Shown: positions 11,900 through 24,874 of the stretch, in pieces | How the letters are laid out: each line of letters starts with the position of its first letter | Position numbering within the stretch: the stretch's first letter is position 1 | Origin: Certhia americana | Taxonomy: Eukaryota > Chordata > Aves > Passeriformes > Certhiidae | Length of the DNA stretch: 64,000 bases | Assembly (NCBI GenBank): GCA_018697195.1 | Contig: CM031858.1 | Location: 82,413,410-82,477,409, forward strand | Reading direction: 5' to 3' | Notes under the pieces: model-generated | Database searches by the model: none | What the model was told of the DNA's origin: nothing | The model's input: the letters and a program-made list of their open reading frames with translations, nothing else | Made by a program: the position numbers and the translations under genes

Positions 11900-13900
11900 G
11901 TATCCAGATTTTTTCAAGTTTGCCTGACAGCTATAAGTGAACCTTGCCTGCTTCAGTGTTGTAGCAAAGATTATAAGGAACACATAGTCTTGACATACCA
12001 AAGATCAAAGACTTCTCTGTTTAATGCAAAAAACATCAGAGCTCATAGAGGGTTTGGAATGGCTCTTTGCCATGGATGCTGTGCAAATAACAGTAACCTA
12101 AGAAGTTTTAAGAAAACTTCTGGAGGTAAAATACTTGTTGCTAGTGAAAAAAGCACAGAATTATTGTAGCATTTACAGAAATGCTCTCAAAAAAACCAAA
12201 GTGGTTGGCATGCAAAATTTCAATATACAGCTAAGAAAACATGTTCAAAAGGGAAATCAAAGAAACCAGGATATTTGGGGAATAGGGATTTTGTCCCTAG
12301 AAGGCAACTGAGCTTAATAAAGGTAAGAGTGAGTTTGCTAGCACTTCCAATATCATGAGAAAACATTCAAATTGAATTCCATAGATTGATTATTACAGAA
12401 GCAGAGTGCATGGTTCAAGGTAAGTAGTAATGTCAAGGAGACCAGTGAGTCTCAACTAAATGAAAGAACAGAAGTTGATTAAACTCAGCTAAGAAGGTTT
12501 CAGCAAAGGAAAGGCAGAAAAGACTCCCATTTTAAAATCTGAGAAATAAGACACCATATGAAAGGATACACTCTTCTCTACATACCTAGGAAGCTAGATG
12601 GAAGAACTAAAATGCCTGTTGTTGAAGCATTATTTACACAATAGTCTTACTGAGAATTTGGTGTAAAAAAGACCATCAGCAGAATAATGCAAAAGTAGAA
12701 AAAGACTGAAAGCCATACTGTTCACCAGGGACTGAAGAAAGGCTTGTGTTAACAGTCTAAGAGAATTAACAAATAGTATAAAGTGGCTATGAGCCAAAAA
12801 AAGAGACTGAACAGCAAAGCCTCAAAAATAAATTACTTAGAGGACTGGTTATCATGTAGATATAAGAAAGGCTGTCAGAGAAGAAAACACAGCAGGTCAA
12901 GGGGTACTTTAGTGACTCCCAGATGGACTTGCTAAGCATCACAACAGCAGATGGAAGCTGAGACCACAGTCTGTATCTCATGCACTGCTGAAAAACAAAA
13001 CAAACAAGTATGCAGACGAAAAACCCCACCCACACAAAGAAAAACAACCTTGAGATCAGTCTGATCTCAAGAAATGGAAAGAACCTGGTCCACAAAATAT
13101 TGCTATTGAGAAGCTTCTTTCTAACAATGGAAAATCTTGTTAAGCAAACAAATGAAAAATAAAACCTAAACACTAAAATTGAAAGGGGGAGCTATAAGCT
13201 TACAGATTAAAAACCTTTGTAGGTAGTCTGAAGACACTATAAAACTCACATGCACAGGGCAAAAGCTAATCAATTCCCCTAAACAACTTGAGAAAGATCA
13301 AAATACAACCAGAATGCCTTGACATCTAAGTATGGAAGTTTCTAAAAATTATCTTCTGTAGAGGGGGAAAAAACCCAACAAAACTAACCTCAAAGGGATT
13401 AATAAAGAAGGATTTAATATAAAGACTCAATTAATATAAAGACTCAACAATGCAGGCCAAGAAAAGAACTTGCCTGACAAATAATTTTTAAGAGTATACA
13501 AATAAGAAGCAAATTCTTTTTGAGACATAATCAGGAGCTGGCAGCCTTCTAAGGGACTTCCAAACAAACAGATAATGCAGGTGTTAAAAAGAACAACTAG
13601 ATAAGAACAGACTGCAGCAGAAACAGCTTGGTTGTTTGGTTTGGGTTTTTTTAATCTGTGTTCAACGAAGGAAAATTTTCACTCCAAAATAATCTATACA
13701 GAGGGAATAAATCATAAAGTCTGTCTCAAATTGGAGAATTAGTGTAAGACATTACAGACAAAAGCAGAAACATAAAATGTAAAAAAAAAAAAAAAAAAAA
13801 AAAGCACCACAAGCAGTCAGAATTCACCAGAAAGGGCCAATAAGACTCAAGGAAGAAAGACCTAAACTGTAGTAGCATGTAACCTGCACCCAAAAGTTCC
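11900..13900 (+). other. Purine-rich unclassified intronic stretch
   Basis: The plus strand is strongly A/G-biased over about 2 kb and runs into the old CR1 remnant at about 13960. It could be the more decayed upstream part of that LINE or an unrelated repeat. I could not align it to any family by eye. The minus-strand frame at 12787-13173 is Phe/Leu-rich simply because it reads A-rich DNA in reverse. Confidence 0.3.
13781..13803. repeat. A23 homopolymer
   Basis: An uninterrupted run of 23 A within the purine-rich stretch, shortly upstream of the old CR1 remnant. Confidence 0.95.
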
Positions 13901-13959
13901 ACATTATCCAAAGAGAGGCATGTGATGTATGCCTGTCTCTCCTGGGATCCCTCTCAAAG

Positions 13960-14510
13960 TACTAAAGTCCTCAGGAATTCTAGGATATATGTTCAAAATA
14001 TCCATAAACAGTTTGGAAAAGAGCTGAACAGCAATCCAGCAAATATGAGGGTCAACTATGAAGAAACACAAAAAGATCTCATAAGAGTCACTACGGAGCA
14101 AGAAGGCAGATGAATTTCTGCAGAGACGTGTGTGCAGAGATGCACCTCAGACAGAGCAATCCTAACTTTATACACAAGACAACAAGCTCTTGGCTGGCTA
14201 CTAATGCTTAGAGATATTTGGTGTTTATCATAGCTAGATCCATGAAAATATCACTGAGGTGCTCGACAGCAGTCAAAAAACAACCCAAAATGACAAACAT
14301 AGGGAAATAGAATAAAGAAGAGAAAATATCAAAATGCCACCTCAATGCATGATGAACTCCACAATTCTGGTTCAATCCCCACTTCCAAATGAATGCAAAG
14401 GAAGAAAAGACAATTTTCAAGAATAGTCAAAGCTGCAACACAGTGGCTAGATTCTGAAGGATAACACTTGGGTTTAAGGTTTCTCTTCTCTTCTTTGCAT
14501 GGAGCGAGCA
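13960..14510 (+). mobile_element. Ancient CR1 remnant of the turtle/crocodile-like (L3-like) lineage, reverse transcriptase region
   Basis: The clearest block is 14229-14360 (TAGATCCATGAAAATATCAC, then CAGCAGTCAAAAAA, then GAGAAAATATC). It follows the CR1 consensus abundant in turtles and crocodilians, which differs from the common bird CR1 seen elsewhere in this window. The preceding sequence (about 14010-14200) fits the corresponding upstream RT segment. Many indels and substitutions show it is old. It is antisense to ADCY2. Confidence 0.6.
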
Positions 14511-15714
14511 CAACTGATTTTGATGTTTAAAGGTCGTGTCCACCTCAGGCCAAGAGCAACAACCCCCACTGGAGCTATCTGCATGCAAAGGTGGAGACAG
14601 AACTCCATGATCTCCTGACCATTCCTACTGTATCACATGCCATGGAACAGAGAACAGACACCTATCCCTGCCAAAAATATAATTAGCAGAGCCAGGATGT
14701 GTGGGCCTGTATATTTTATATTCAAAAATATGCCCTGTGCAAACACCATGCACTCAACCTGAACACTAAGTGTTTTTTAAGAGATCCTCATTTCTCATAT
14801 CAGCAGTTTTCTCTCTCTTGGTATATTTTCCATCGATTTGTGTCCTCTACTCTTGTTAACCACGTGTCAGATAAAATCTGTCAGTGACTATAACTATGTA
14901 TTTAATAAGCTGGGGTTCAGAGGGCCCACGAACAGGGTCTGGAAATATGAACAGGACTGCCTTTTGATCATCCAGCTCAAGTTTCTCTTAGGCCAGCAAT
15001 TATCAAAAGTTTTACTTTAAAACATGTAACAGCATAAGAAAAACAGGACAGTCAAACCCAACTACTAGTGGCTACAACACTCAGCTGGGTACACTTCTAA
15101 AATTGTCCTACTCAATGGCAACAGCTGGCAGCCACAGAAGGTAAATCATGTCCCAGAAAGCAAGCACTGTTAATTACATTCTGCTCCCTGTAGTGTCCCC
15201 TTCAGAAGTGGGGTGATACAACAAGCAGAAAAGGGAGCAAAAATCTGTACTTTGATGAAACTAATTATTTCAGGCTCCAGAGGTAATTAGAACCTACTCA
15301 CACCATTTATTAATTTTTAATGCAAATATAGTGATCAAAATATCTTTCTTTCATACTTTATTCTACATGCATTGGTTCTCACTTCCTCTCAAAAGAAAGT
15401 GGGTTAATAATTCAGTTTAGCTTGTTTTTCAGATATTCTCAAAATCCTTCCTTATATTATAAAACCACTTTTAAAGAAAGTCTTCAATAAATGCAACTAC
15501 TATTTATACAAATCACAATACATGGAAGATAAACTGAGTAAAACACTTAGGAAGAACATACACTTTGTAGTTAAATATATTCACAACACATCATTTAAAA
15601 AGCTCCATCAGCTAAACACCATGGATAATACAGTACTTCACAAGACTCAAAGACATGTTTTTCAGATTAACTGCACTGTAACATAGATTAAAAGTGAGAT
15701 TATGGACTTTTTTG

Positions 15715-15790
15715 TACCCATATAGATTTGTGGAAGTCTGAAATACTCGTTTAGATTTGTAGAAGTCAAAAGTACCCATTTGATTCTGTG
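15715..15790. repeat. 29-bp imperfect tandem repeat, about 2.6 copies
   Basis: Units begin TACCCATATAGATTTGT (15715), TACTCGTTTAGATTTGT (15744) and TACCCATTTGATT (15773). Confidence 0.8.
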
Positions 15791-16939
15791 AGCTATTTAA
15801 TAGTGACAGTTACATATTTTGGCTGTCACTTTTAAATCAAAGCTAAAACTTGGCTTTCCCTCACCATTTTTCTCCTGACATAATAACTTGAGAATCTGGC
15901 TGTAATCAGGAAAAAGTGTCAAGATGCAACTCACTTAAAAGTAAGAATGACAAAATTTGAACCAGGGAGCACATGATCTTCAGCACATAAGGAAACTGCT
16001 CATTTTAGGGTTTGTTAAATGAAGAAAAGGTATACTTAGGCTTCTCTCTCTAATGGGGCTTTTAAAAATACATTCTGCAAGAATATTCCTATGATTTAAC
16101 AAATAGGCATAATAGGGTAGCATGAAAAATAGATTTAATATTGAAAGGCACTACTGTCATTTTGTAATTACTTTTCAAGTGTTTCCTAAGGTTGAGCAAT
16201 TACACACTAAACACCGTCGTTATTATCGCAACAATGTTCTTAAAGTTTACTCCCCTAAGGATACTCTCCACGCTCTCATGTGTCTCTCAGTTCAACTGAC
16301 TTCAAACATGAGATTTCTGACTCCATGATCAGGACCACATTCTGCAATCGCTATTATTTCTATTATGATAAAATTTCAAATGAAGGTTACAAACATGTTA
16401 GCTTACATTTAAACTGCCAAATAACATCTTAGGATTAATACTTCAGACTTAGTGATAGGAAATAGAGCAAAACAGATTCTGCAAATACAGGCATTTTTAT
16501 GCTAGTTGAGGGCTTTCTCATAGGTACTGTTACCCTATTTCACCAAAGCGCAGGTGAGAAAATAATAAAAAAATCAAAGAAAGCAAAACCAATCTGGTAA
16601 ATTGTTTTATTGTTAAACAGATGTCACATCACTTGAAGCAACTTTATATAATCCCATCACCTATCAATCAGGTTTAAAAATTCCCAGAGCTCACTGATGC
16701 AGAAAACAAGCCCCAGTGAGAGTCTATGGCCATTTTCTGGCATGAGTTAGCAGGGTGGGGATCCCCAGTGGGGTTTACAGAACAAGTTACTGGTCTGGAC
16801 AACCGCCCCTACCACATCCTAGGTCCTGACCAGACTAGACAGTTCTCAGACCACTGTGCTGCTACAAAGGACCACCACAATACCTGCATCAAGGAAAGAG
16901 AATGCACCCACCTGCAAAGTCTATGAAGCAACTGAAGTG

Positions 16940-17312
16940 ACTTAAGAGGAGCAGCTGAGGGAACTAGGGTTGCCTGGAGAAAGAATTGTTCAGTAGGGAC
17001 CTTAACACTTCCTACAATTACCTGAAAGGCATAGCAAGGTGGGTCTTGGTCTCTTCCACCCAATAACAAATGATAGGAAAAGAGAAAATGGCCTCAAATT
17101 ACAATAGGGGAGGTTTAGATTGCATGTTAGGAAAATTCTCTTCACCAAAAGGGTGAACAGACTACCCAGAGAAGTGCTGAAGTCACCATTCCTGGAGGTA
17201 TTTAAAATACATGTAGATGTGTGACTTAGGGACATAACTTAATGGTGGACTAGATTAATGACTGGATATGATGACTTTAAGGGTCCTTCCCAATCTAACC
17301 AATTCTATAGGA
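16940..17312 (+). mobile_element. CR1 LINE 3' end
   Basis: It follows the CR1 end of ORF2 and 3' UTR in order: GAGCAGCTGAGGGAACT, CTACAATTACCTGAAAGGC, AGGGGAGGTTTAGATTGCAT, TTCTCTTCACC, CTGGAGGTATTTAAAA. It closes with GGGTCCTTCCCAATCTAACC and ATTCTATAGG. The 5' side is truncated, as is usual for CR1. It is antisense to ADCY2. Confidence 0.92.
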
Positions 17313-20300
17313 ACATTAGCAAGCAGGTGCTGAGCCAAGTTCAAAGGGCATCTGTTCTCCTAACACTTCTCTCAGAGGAAATAATATGTCCAGCTCCTCA
17401 GCCTGGAATCAGTCTTGCTGGAAAAGGAGCTGGGGGGAATCTAGTCTCCCTAGAATTTTCCTGTCAGAGTGACCAAAGTACTAGCAAATCGGAAAAAGGG
17501 ATATGGAAATTTTGCCTGGAATCAAAGGACAACAATACGATTCATCCAGTCAGTGAGCAGATACACTATGCCACCCATAGCATTTAGGGTCTTTTAAAGC
17601 AAAAAGTAAGTTCAAACTACTTTTGCAAACCTTACTAAGCAGCTCTGAGAAGCTATTTGGGAAACAGGTGGGCCAGAGCACTTCTCATCCCAGCTGCTCT
17701 CTGGTGTATGCAACCAGAAGCCATCACTCCTGCACTCTGGAAAACACCTTCCAGATAAGAAAACCTTCAAAACTAGAACCATGGACGGTGAAACAAGAGA
17801 ATGCTCAGACTAACACATCATCCTTTGTGGTCATCCCCTCTGCCTCTCCCAGACACAAGCCTGGAACAGGGTCACACCAGAAACAGCAAGGGGCTTTTAT
17901 ATCATATATGCACCACTAAGAACAAGAGTTTTGTTTAGAGAAGAGATAAAGAAAATGTTTCTATACATGTTGATGAAACAGACAACTGGGAGAGTAAGTG
18001 TAGACACAGCCTCCATGCAGATGGTGCAATAGTCCCTTCAATTTTCAGCTTCACCTGAATAAGGTTCAGTGTCTGAAGGTTGCTTATTCAAAATATAAAA
18101 AGAAAAAATATGGAGAAGTAAATGCATGGAGTTGTTCTGGGGTTTAGGCTTTTTCATCAGGTTTGATGCTCAAAGAAAAAAAAACTATTAGGGAAAAAAG
18201 GGCAGAACTGTACCAATTCACTTATTTTTGGATCCAGATCCCCCCAAAACTGAAGTTTAATTCGTTGGCATCTTCTCATCATCACGGATCAATATGGCTT
18301 GAGCTGACTCAATTCTTTTTGAAATATGCAGAAGCTACTATGGCAGCATGTAATTATTTTGGATCACAGCTCAGCTGTGACTGGGGAGATAGGCACAGAA
18401 TCAAACACTACAGGTGTTCATCTGCTTTGCTCCCATGATGCCAGCACACCCATCTGCTCAAGGGATTTGCAGAATACATCTATCTATTGAAGTGTCCATC
18501 AGTTTGGAGTCATGCATGGAGCAGACTGGAAGACTCCTGTGACCACTACTGTTATAACATGAAGTTTTCTTAATCACAGTGTACACACAGGGACTGTGAT
18601 CTCTGGTTAAAGTCCTTAATCTAGAAGAGCTCTTGAAGGCTCAAAGAAACATATTCACCATTTTGTAGGAGTTTTAAGATCCCCACAAATGGGTTGGATA
18701 TATCTGTCCACAACACGGAACTTGAAACCAATTTATAAAAATGTAAGGAAGATAAGCACGCAGGTGTTCACAGGTCCATGGCAGATCCCCTGTGAAGTTG
18801 CCAGTAGAGGATTTGTGAATCCACATACCTGGCTTGAGGCTGATAAAGGCAGCAGACAATCGAAGCCCAATCCATCATCTGTCTTAGTCCCATTGCACAT
18901 CAGTAAACAACAGCTCTAGTCAGTATGTTATTTATCATTTCTGTCAGCAGTAGTAATGATTAGCTGTTGTGGCTCCACCATTTTGAGTCACAATTTGTGG
19001 AATTAAATACGTTTTCTATTGCCAAGGTATTCATAAAACTTTAATTTATTAAGATTACAATTAAAGGCTAAGCATTTATCCAATATTGCCATATCCATAG
19101 TTTTCCCCAAATCTTATTCAGAATCTAGGTTGTTCAATATGAAAGATGAAAGAGAGGCACATAAAGTGAGGTTGCCACCAGCACATCATTAACTTGATGG
19201 CTCTGTTTCCAGGCTTGTTAGGGACTGGCAAATGAGCCAAGCTCTTAGCAGCAATAAAAGTAACCACAGATGTACTGCGAGTGTCATTAGCGAATGAAAG
19301 AAGTAGCAGCCCAGACTGATGTACCGAGGACTGAAACCAGACAGAAAGCCAGGCAATTCCTGCTTCAGACAGGAAGATACAGCAACCTTTCCTACCTGAC
19401 TAAAGAGGTAATGCTGCCTTAAAATGTCACTCTAAGAGAACATCAGAAGGAACATCTGGCAGGGACAGCAATATCCTAAGACTTTATTAAGTAACCAGCA
19501 ACTACAGCTAGAAGAGTATATAGCTATATGGTGTCTAAAGACAAGAAAAAAAAAAAAAATAATTAGAAACATGGGATTTCCTCATGGAATATTTTAATAG
19601 GGGACTTGAAAGCAGAACTGTACAATCACTTATAACTGGAATTGTAAGAATTCCAGAAAAGGCATTTAAATACACTGATGTTTATTTTGAATTCCTTCTC
19701 ATGTTGATAGTAGCAATAGTATGGCAGAAAGAGTTTAAGGAGAGGGAGGATACCTCCTGAGCACAACCACCATAGCATCAAGCATGCAAAAAATAGTCCT
19801 CCTTGTCCTTCAGTTAGTGAGGATTTTCTTACTTCATCACCTTTGCTGTGATTTAGCTTTCTTCTTGGGGGAATGAATATATTGGAGTTTGAAAGCACTA
19901 TAACAGATGCTTTGGCTTACTTTCAATCTGCAAGGATTCCAAGGAACGTATTCAGACCTTGGGTATTCTTGGACTTTGGGAAAACAGTTGGTGCTCTTAA
20001 ACTAAAAAAAGCTGTAAATTACACAGAGTTGATCTCAAAAGATATCCTAAAATTGATAATACAAGTAGTCTTATAGTATGGCTGTATTATTCCATGCAAT
20101 TAGGTGATAACAGAGCATCTCAGGAATACAAAATCACATTGTCAGTGCGGTGACCTTTTGGTGTGGATGGATGAATTTTTCAGAGCCAGACTGAGATGAG
20201 AACATTACCAGAGGTACACATCAGATGCTTTTAAGGAATGATGAAAGATGCCTACTAAAACTACTTTTTCCACATGGATTTGGAAGACTTTTCCCCTTTC

Positions 20301-21060
20301 AATTCAGGATGAGATTCTGATCATGGAAATCTGGAATGGCTTGGCTGATGTCCAGCTTTTACCAGAAACAGCAAGAATTTATTTCAGGAATAACATCATT
20401 TAGAGGGAAGAAACGGCACAACTCAGTTCAAGCCCCAAGAGGTTTACAGGACTCTCCTGATCTTCTCCTTGCACAGAAACAGTTCTCTGCTGTTCAATCA
20501 GGTTGGCAGCCAGAAAGTTTTCACCTACTCCTTCAGAATGAGGCAGCTACTTCTTCTTCCATGCAGGATCAGCTGATGGCAAGTTCAGTCAGTCTGATGC
20601 CAGAAAACCAACTACTGCAGATTGTACATCTGCCATGCTGCAGGTACATCTACCAATTCACTGTATTCCCTTGTTAAGAACCATTGACTTTTTGCTACAG
20701 AAGGTATTTGGCTATGTCAGTAAAATAGACGGACAGCCAACCTTTAGCTTCTTGAATTTATAAATCCATAAAAAGGTTCAGGAATTTAAACTGAGCCTAT
20801 CAGCACAATCCTGAGCTTTTCAGGAACTTTAAAGAAGTGGTTGAGGGGGCAACTAATACCTCTGCTCCACAGGCAGTCCTCAGGTGGCTGACCCAGCACA
20901 ATCTCAGAGTGCTTTGGAAGAGGAAAGTCAACGTCATGCCACGTTGCAGAAGCAATTTTTGCTCAACACATGCTGCAGTTGGCCGAGGACACCCTCAAGA
21001 AACATGCACCAACACACCAGAGCCTACACACCAACCACCACATCCTAAGAGCTTTACAAG
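17313..21060. other. Intronic sequence without recognised features
   Basis: AT-rich intron 1 with only short A/T tracts (for example an A run near 19548). Open frames at 17258-17587, 17623-17919 and 20336-20677 show no family resemblance and no conserved motif. Confidence 0.5.
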
Positions 21061-21067
21061 GTCACAG

Positions 21068-21123
21068 GTGGAAGCAAGAATTTGGGAGGGAGATCGTGGA
21101 AGCAAGAATGCAGGAGGGAGATA
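21068..21123. repeat. 28-bp tandem duplication
   Basis: Two adjacent 28-bp units, both beginning GTGGAAGCAAGAAT, with four mismatches between them. Confidence 0.85.
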
Positions 21124-23990
21124 AGGGCTGCAACTAATGTTAACACCACTGAAGCAGGCTTACAGGTCCTGGGCAAGAACAGGCCAGCCTAAAAGAAAAC
21201 ACATGTACCTGGTAGCAGACTGGTGAATCATCAGTTTTTGGAAAAGGAAGAGAAAGAAGATCCCAACAGGTTTAGAACTTCTTCCCCACTTACAACACAA
21301 GTGCTAAAAGACTCTGTTATCCCTGAAGTGTAGGTTCTTATTGAGGCCTGTATCTATGGACTAGGCACCCTTTAAGACTAGAAAAATGCATGGATAAAGG
21401 AAAGTTATGGGCTTCCAATAAATTGTACAATTTGGGCATCATCCTTGTCTTCGGAGTTTTTGTTTAATCAATTAAGAAATTAATCACAATTTCAGATATT
21501 TCAGGCACACTTATATTTGACCCTATGAATTTAAAAATGGCTTTTTTTTTTCAATCTCCTCCAAATTGTAGTTATAAGAGATACGCTCCTGCCAGAGACA
21601 AAACTGTTCTAGATACCACTAAAAATGCCCATAAGCTTTTAGTACTAAAAAGGGAGAGATGGGCAAATGAGTTTTTCATACATATTACATTGAAAGAACA
21701 ACACGAGAGAAAATGAAGATGACCTCTGGCATTTTTAAGTCCTGAAAGGCTATCACAGGTTTGGAAAAATAATTTACTCTCTATCGATTGAAGCAGCAGC
21801 TAAACATGGATGGCTGATCTCATTTTGCCAGTCTGCAGTTCACACCAGGTAGAGAAATACAGAGGATACTCTGACAGGAAATTCAAAGGTTGATACTATC
21901 ATTACATTATTTAAAACTACAAGCTGTGAATGGTCATCGTTCAAGCTGACTCTAGAAGTTTTGTATCTAGTGTTTGAGGAGATAGGTTTGCTTAATTCCA
22001 AAGGTCAAAATCACAATAGTTCTCTGAAACAAAAGCAAAATCTCCCAAGAAACCTCTCTCAGTAATAATAGCAGTACATTGTCTGAAAGAAAAGTAATCA
22101 GATTTCCACGCACACTTTGTAAGTAATCTTGTTTACTGTAATTTTGCAACAGCTTTCATAAATTTTTCATCTGAAATCAGGAAGGCTATAGCTTGTATTC
22201 TGACAGGTTGAAAGAGCTGAGTAAGTAAAATACATCCCTGTGTGGCTGGCTGTGTTTGGGAACACTCAAGAATACTTTGCCACATGAAAAAACATTAAAA
22301 AAGGCAACTCAGACATCACAGTGATATATTTTAGTAACCAAACAAAACATTAAAATAGAAGGAAAGCCTCCTCTCACTTCCATTGATTTCCAAGTTTTTT
22401 TAACACAGCCTAGAACATAAAAATGGTTCATGCTTCATGAATATCCATCCTAACAATGTCCAATCTCACGTTCCATGTTCTATGCTGTTCTATGAAGCAC
22501 AAGCAAGAAATCTGAATTGTGTGTTATAGTGAGTCATTTTGGAGTTTTGTCTCCACAACAGGCTTAAGTAATTTTCAGTGAAATCTTAACTGCTTTGTAC
22601 AAAATCTAAAGGAAACAACTGTTAAGAAATATTTCCCTTAACTTCAGATGCATAGCACAGATGTGCACAGAACTATCCCACTTCACTTCCACTGGACCTT
22701 CTCTACAAAATTAAGTCTTCTGTCAAAACAATCACACATGTACAAGTTGTGCAAATTGAAAGATAGGGACGTTAATACCGGCTTTTGTGGCTCAGATACT
22801 CCTAACTACATGTCATTTTATATCATCAGGCACGAAAAAATGACTGAAATTCCACAGCTCTATAAAATGTGTATCTTTTATTCAGATGGGGGAGAAACAG
22901 ATCTAAACCTTCAGGAATATTTTAATCACAAATGCAACCAGAAACTAGACTATAATAAAGCACTTTTAGGTGAAATTCTGGGCAGGGCTCCAAAGGATTT
23001 TGTCCAGCATCCTGTGGCTGGAAGTCCATATAGGCAAGCTTTGTCGCTGCCTGAAGTTACTTTCATCTGCCGTCTGGAAACCTCGATGAACCCCACCTCT
23101 TTCTCCACTCACCCATCCAGCTGGTAGCTACAGGAAGATAAAGGCTCAGGAAAAAGGTTTTAAAAGCGTTTTTTTTCCTCTTCCGGTATGTCTGGAATTC
23201 CAAATGCAGACTGAACTATTAAATTCACTCTTTCTGAAGAAGTAATGCCTGGCAAGATTCAGCCAGCTTACAGTTTTGTTTCCATAACTTTCAGCAGTCC
23301 TTCCATCTGGGTCCAGTTTTATGCCATTCATTACTGTGAATGATTTACCTCAAGAGATGAAATTACCAAAATAACCACTTGCAACTCATAAACAAGCTGT
23401 AGACCATACCACGACTGAAAAGTACAAAATTTAGCACTAAACGCTGTCAAGCCCAAATTCTGCTATATTACTATGGGCAAGTCCACACAGACTTCCAGTT
23501 CCACCTTCCAACAGTCCCCTCAGCCCTGATGGACAAGCACCCACATTAACATACTAGAATGAGATAAGTGGTCAAACCTGTATGTTGCACACAGAGCTCC
23601 ACAATTTAAACCCCTGGACATTAAACAACTGAATTACAAAGCATCACCACGACCGGCCTCACTTTTACAACTGTTTTCTATTTAGTAGGAGTGGTTGAAC
23701 AAAAAGCTTAAAATACAACTAATGCAAACACTGAAAGGAAATAAACCACCGAGTCAAAGCTTAGCTAATCCTGCAGGCAGTTCCTGCAGGTTTTAAGTCA
23801 AAAGTTTGATCAAGCAAGAAAGCAGGATTCTCTGTATAAGCAAACACTAGCTGCAGTGCCTCTAGGAGAATCTATTAGATTATACGGACCTGCTCATCCT
23901 TGCCCTTAGAGATAACTAGCTCTATTCAATAAACATTCAGCTTTCCAGAAGACCATAAAAAGCTTCATTTTTTTCTTTTTCTAAAAAAAA
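21124..23990. other. Intronic sequence without recognised features
   Basis: AT-rich intron 1. The 159-codon frame at 22648-23127 on the plus strand is the longest here and is not recognised. No splice signals or conserved domains support it. Confidence 0.5.
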
Positions 23991-23995
23991 AAAAA

Positions 23996-24011
23996 GGGCG
24001 GGGTGGGGGGG
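23996..24011 (+). other. G-quadruplex motif in intron 1
   Basis: GGG-C-GGGG-T-GGGGGGG allows four G-triads with single-base loops. It is on the template strand for ADCY2, about 860 nt inside intron 1, and is preceded by an A13 run. Confidence 0.7.
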
Positions 24012-24874
24012 ATGAGCCTGAGACCACTCAAGTACCCATTTACTTCAGAAGTATACAGTAATGCCAACAGCCTGCCTCTAATCAATAACAGCAGGAAAAC
24101 TCTGTAAAGGACCAAGAATTTTACTGCCCTCTGCAGCTTTTCCTTTGCAAGGGCAAAACACCACCCATTTCAGGGGAGATAAACTGATACCGACTGTCAC
24201 CTGCTGCTGTGACACATTTTTCTTCCCAAAGCCTGGAAACCCCACATTGAGCACGCAGAAAAGACACCTGACCAACCAAACTTCACCTTTCTTAAAAACG
24301 AAGGCTGTGCTGGCCCAAAGGCTTTCTTGAGAAAATGGGTCAAATGCTAGAAAATGATATCATGGGGGAGAGAGGGGGCTAGTACAAGTTGGGGCACGGC
24401 CCCTGCTTACTTGCACTAAAAATATTACTTCAGATACAGGTACCGATTGCATTTTTGTGCGGCGACTCAAAACCCTGCCACTACAAAGGCCACCACGGCC
24501 AAGCCGCCAGTTGGAAGACAGCGGAGCCAAGGAATTAAATGAATTAAACTCGATGCGCTTGTTGACTCAGTTTTCGCTCCATCAGCCGCGCGGCCGCTGC
24601 TCCAGCGTCGCCTCTAAATATCGGGCAGCAAAGTTCGGGCGGGGGTTCCCCGGCTCCCGCCGCCACCTCGGCGCCTCCCGCCACCAACTTTCCGCCGCAG
24701 GAGCTGCAGCACCGGCTCTCGGCCGCCCCGTCCCGTCCCGTTCCGTCCCGCCCCGTCCGCCTCGGCTCGGCTCAGAGTGCCGGGCGGCAGGAGAAGGGAT
24801 GCCGGGCGGCGGCAGCGGGGATGCCCGGGAACCCGGGGATGGCGCGGGTCCCGGACCGGGAGGGTGTCTCTTAC

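Larger units (their letters stand above)
5163..24874 (-). other. ADCY2: ADCY2 intron 1
   Basis: The intron runs from donor GTAAGA at 24874-24869 to an acceptor whose last two bases are AG at 5164-5163. A near-continuous pyrimidine stretch lies just 5' of the acceptor (plus-strand 5165-5195), and a possible branch-point TTAAC lies about 30 nt back. It is phase 0. Contents recognised are three CR1 fragments, homopolymer and TG-rich tracts, short tandem duplications and one G-quadruplex motif. The remaining roughly 17 kb looks like unremarkable AT-rich intronic DNA. Part of it (about 11.9-13.9 kb, purine-rich on the plus strand) may be decayed transposon that I cannot name. Confidence 0.93.

Noticed and set aside
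12787..13173. Phe/Leu-rich 128-codon minus-strand frame resembling a membrane protein
   Set aside because: Its hydrophobicity is explained by reading purine-rich DNA in reverse. It has no charged-loop pattern or family motif.
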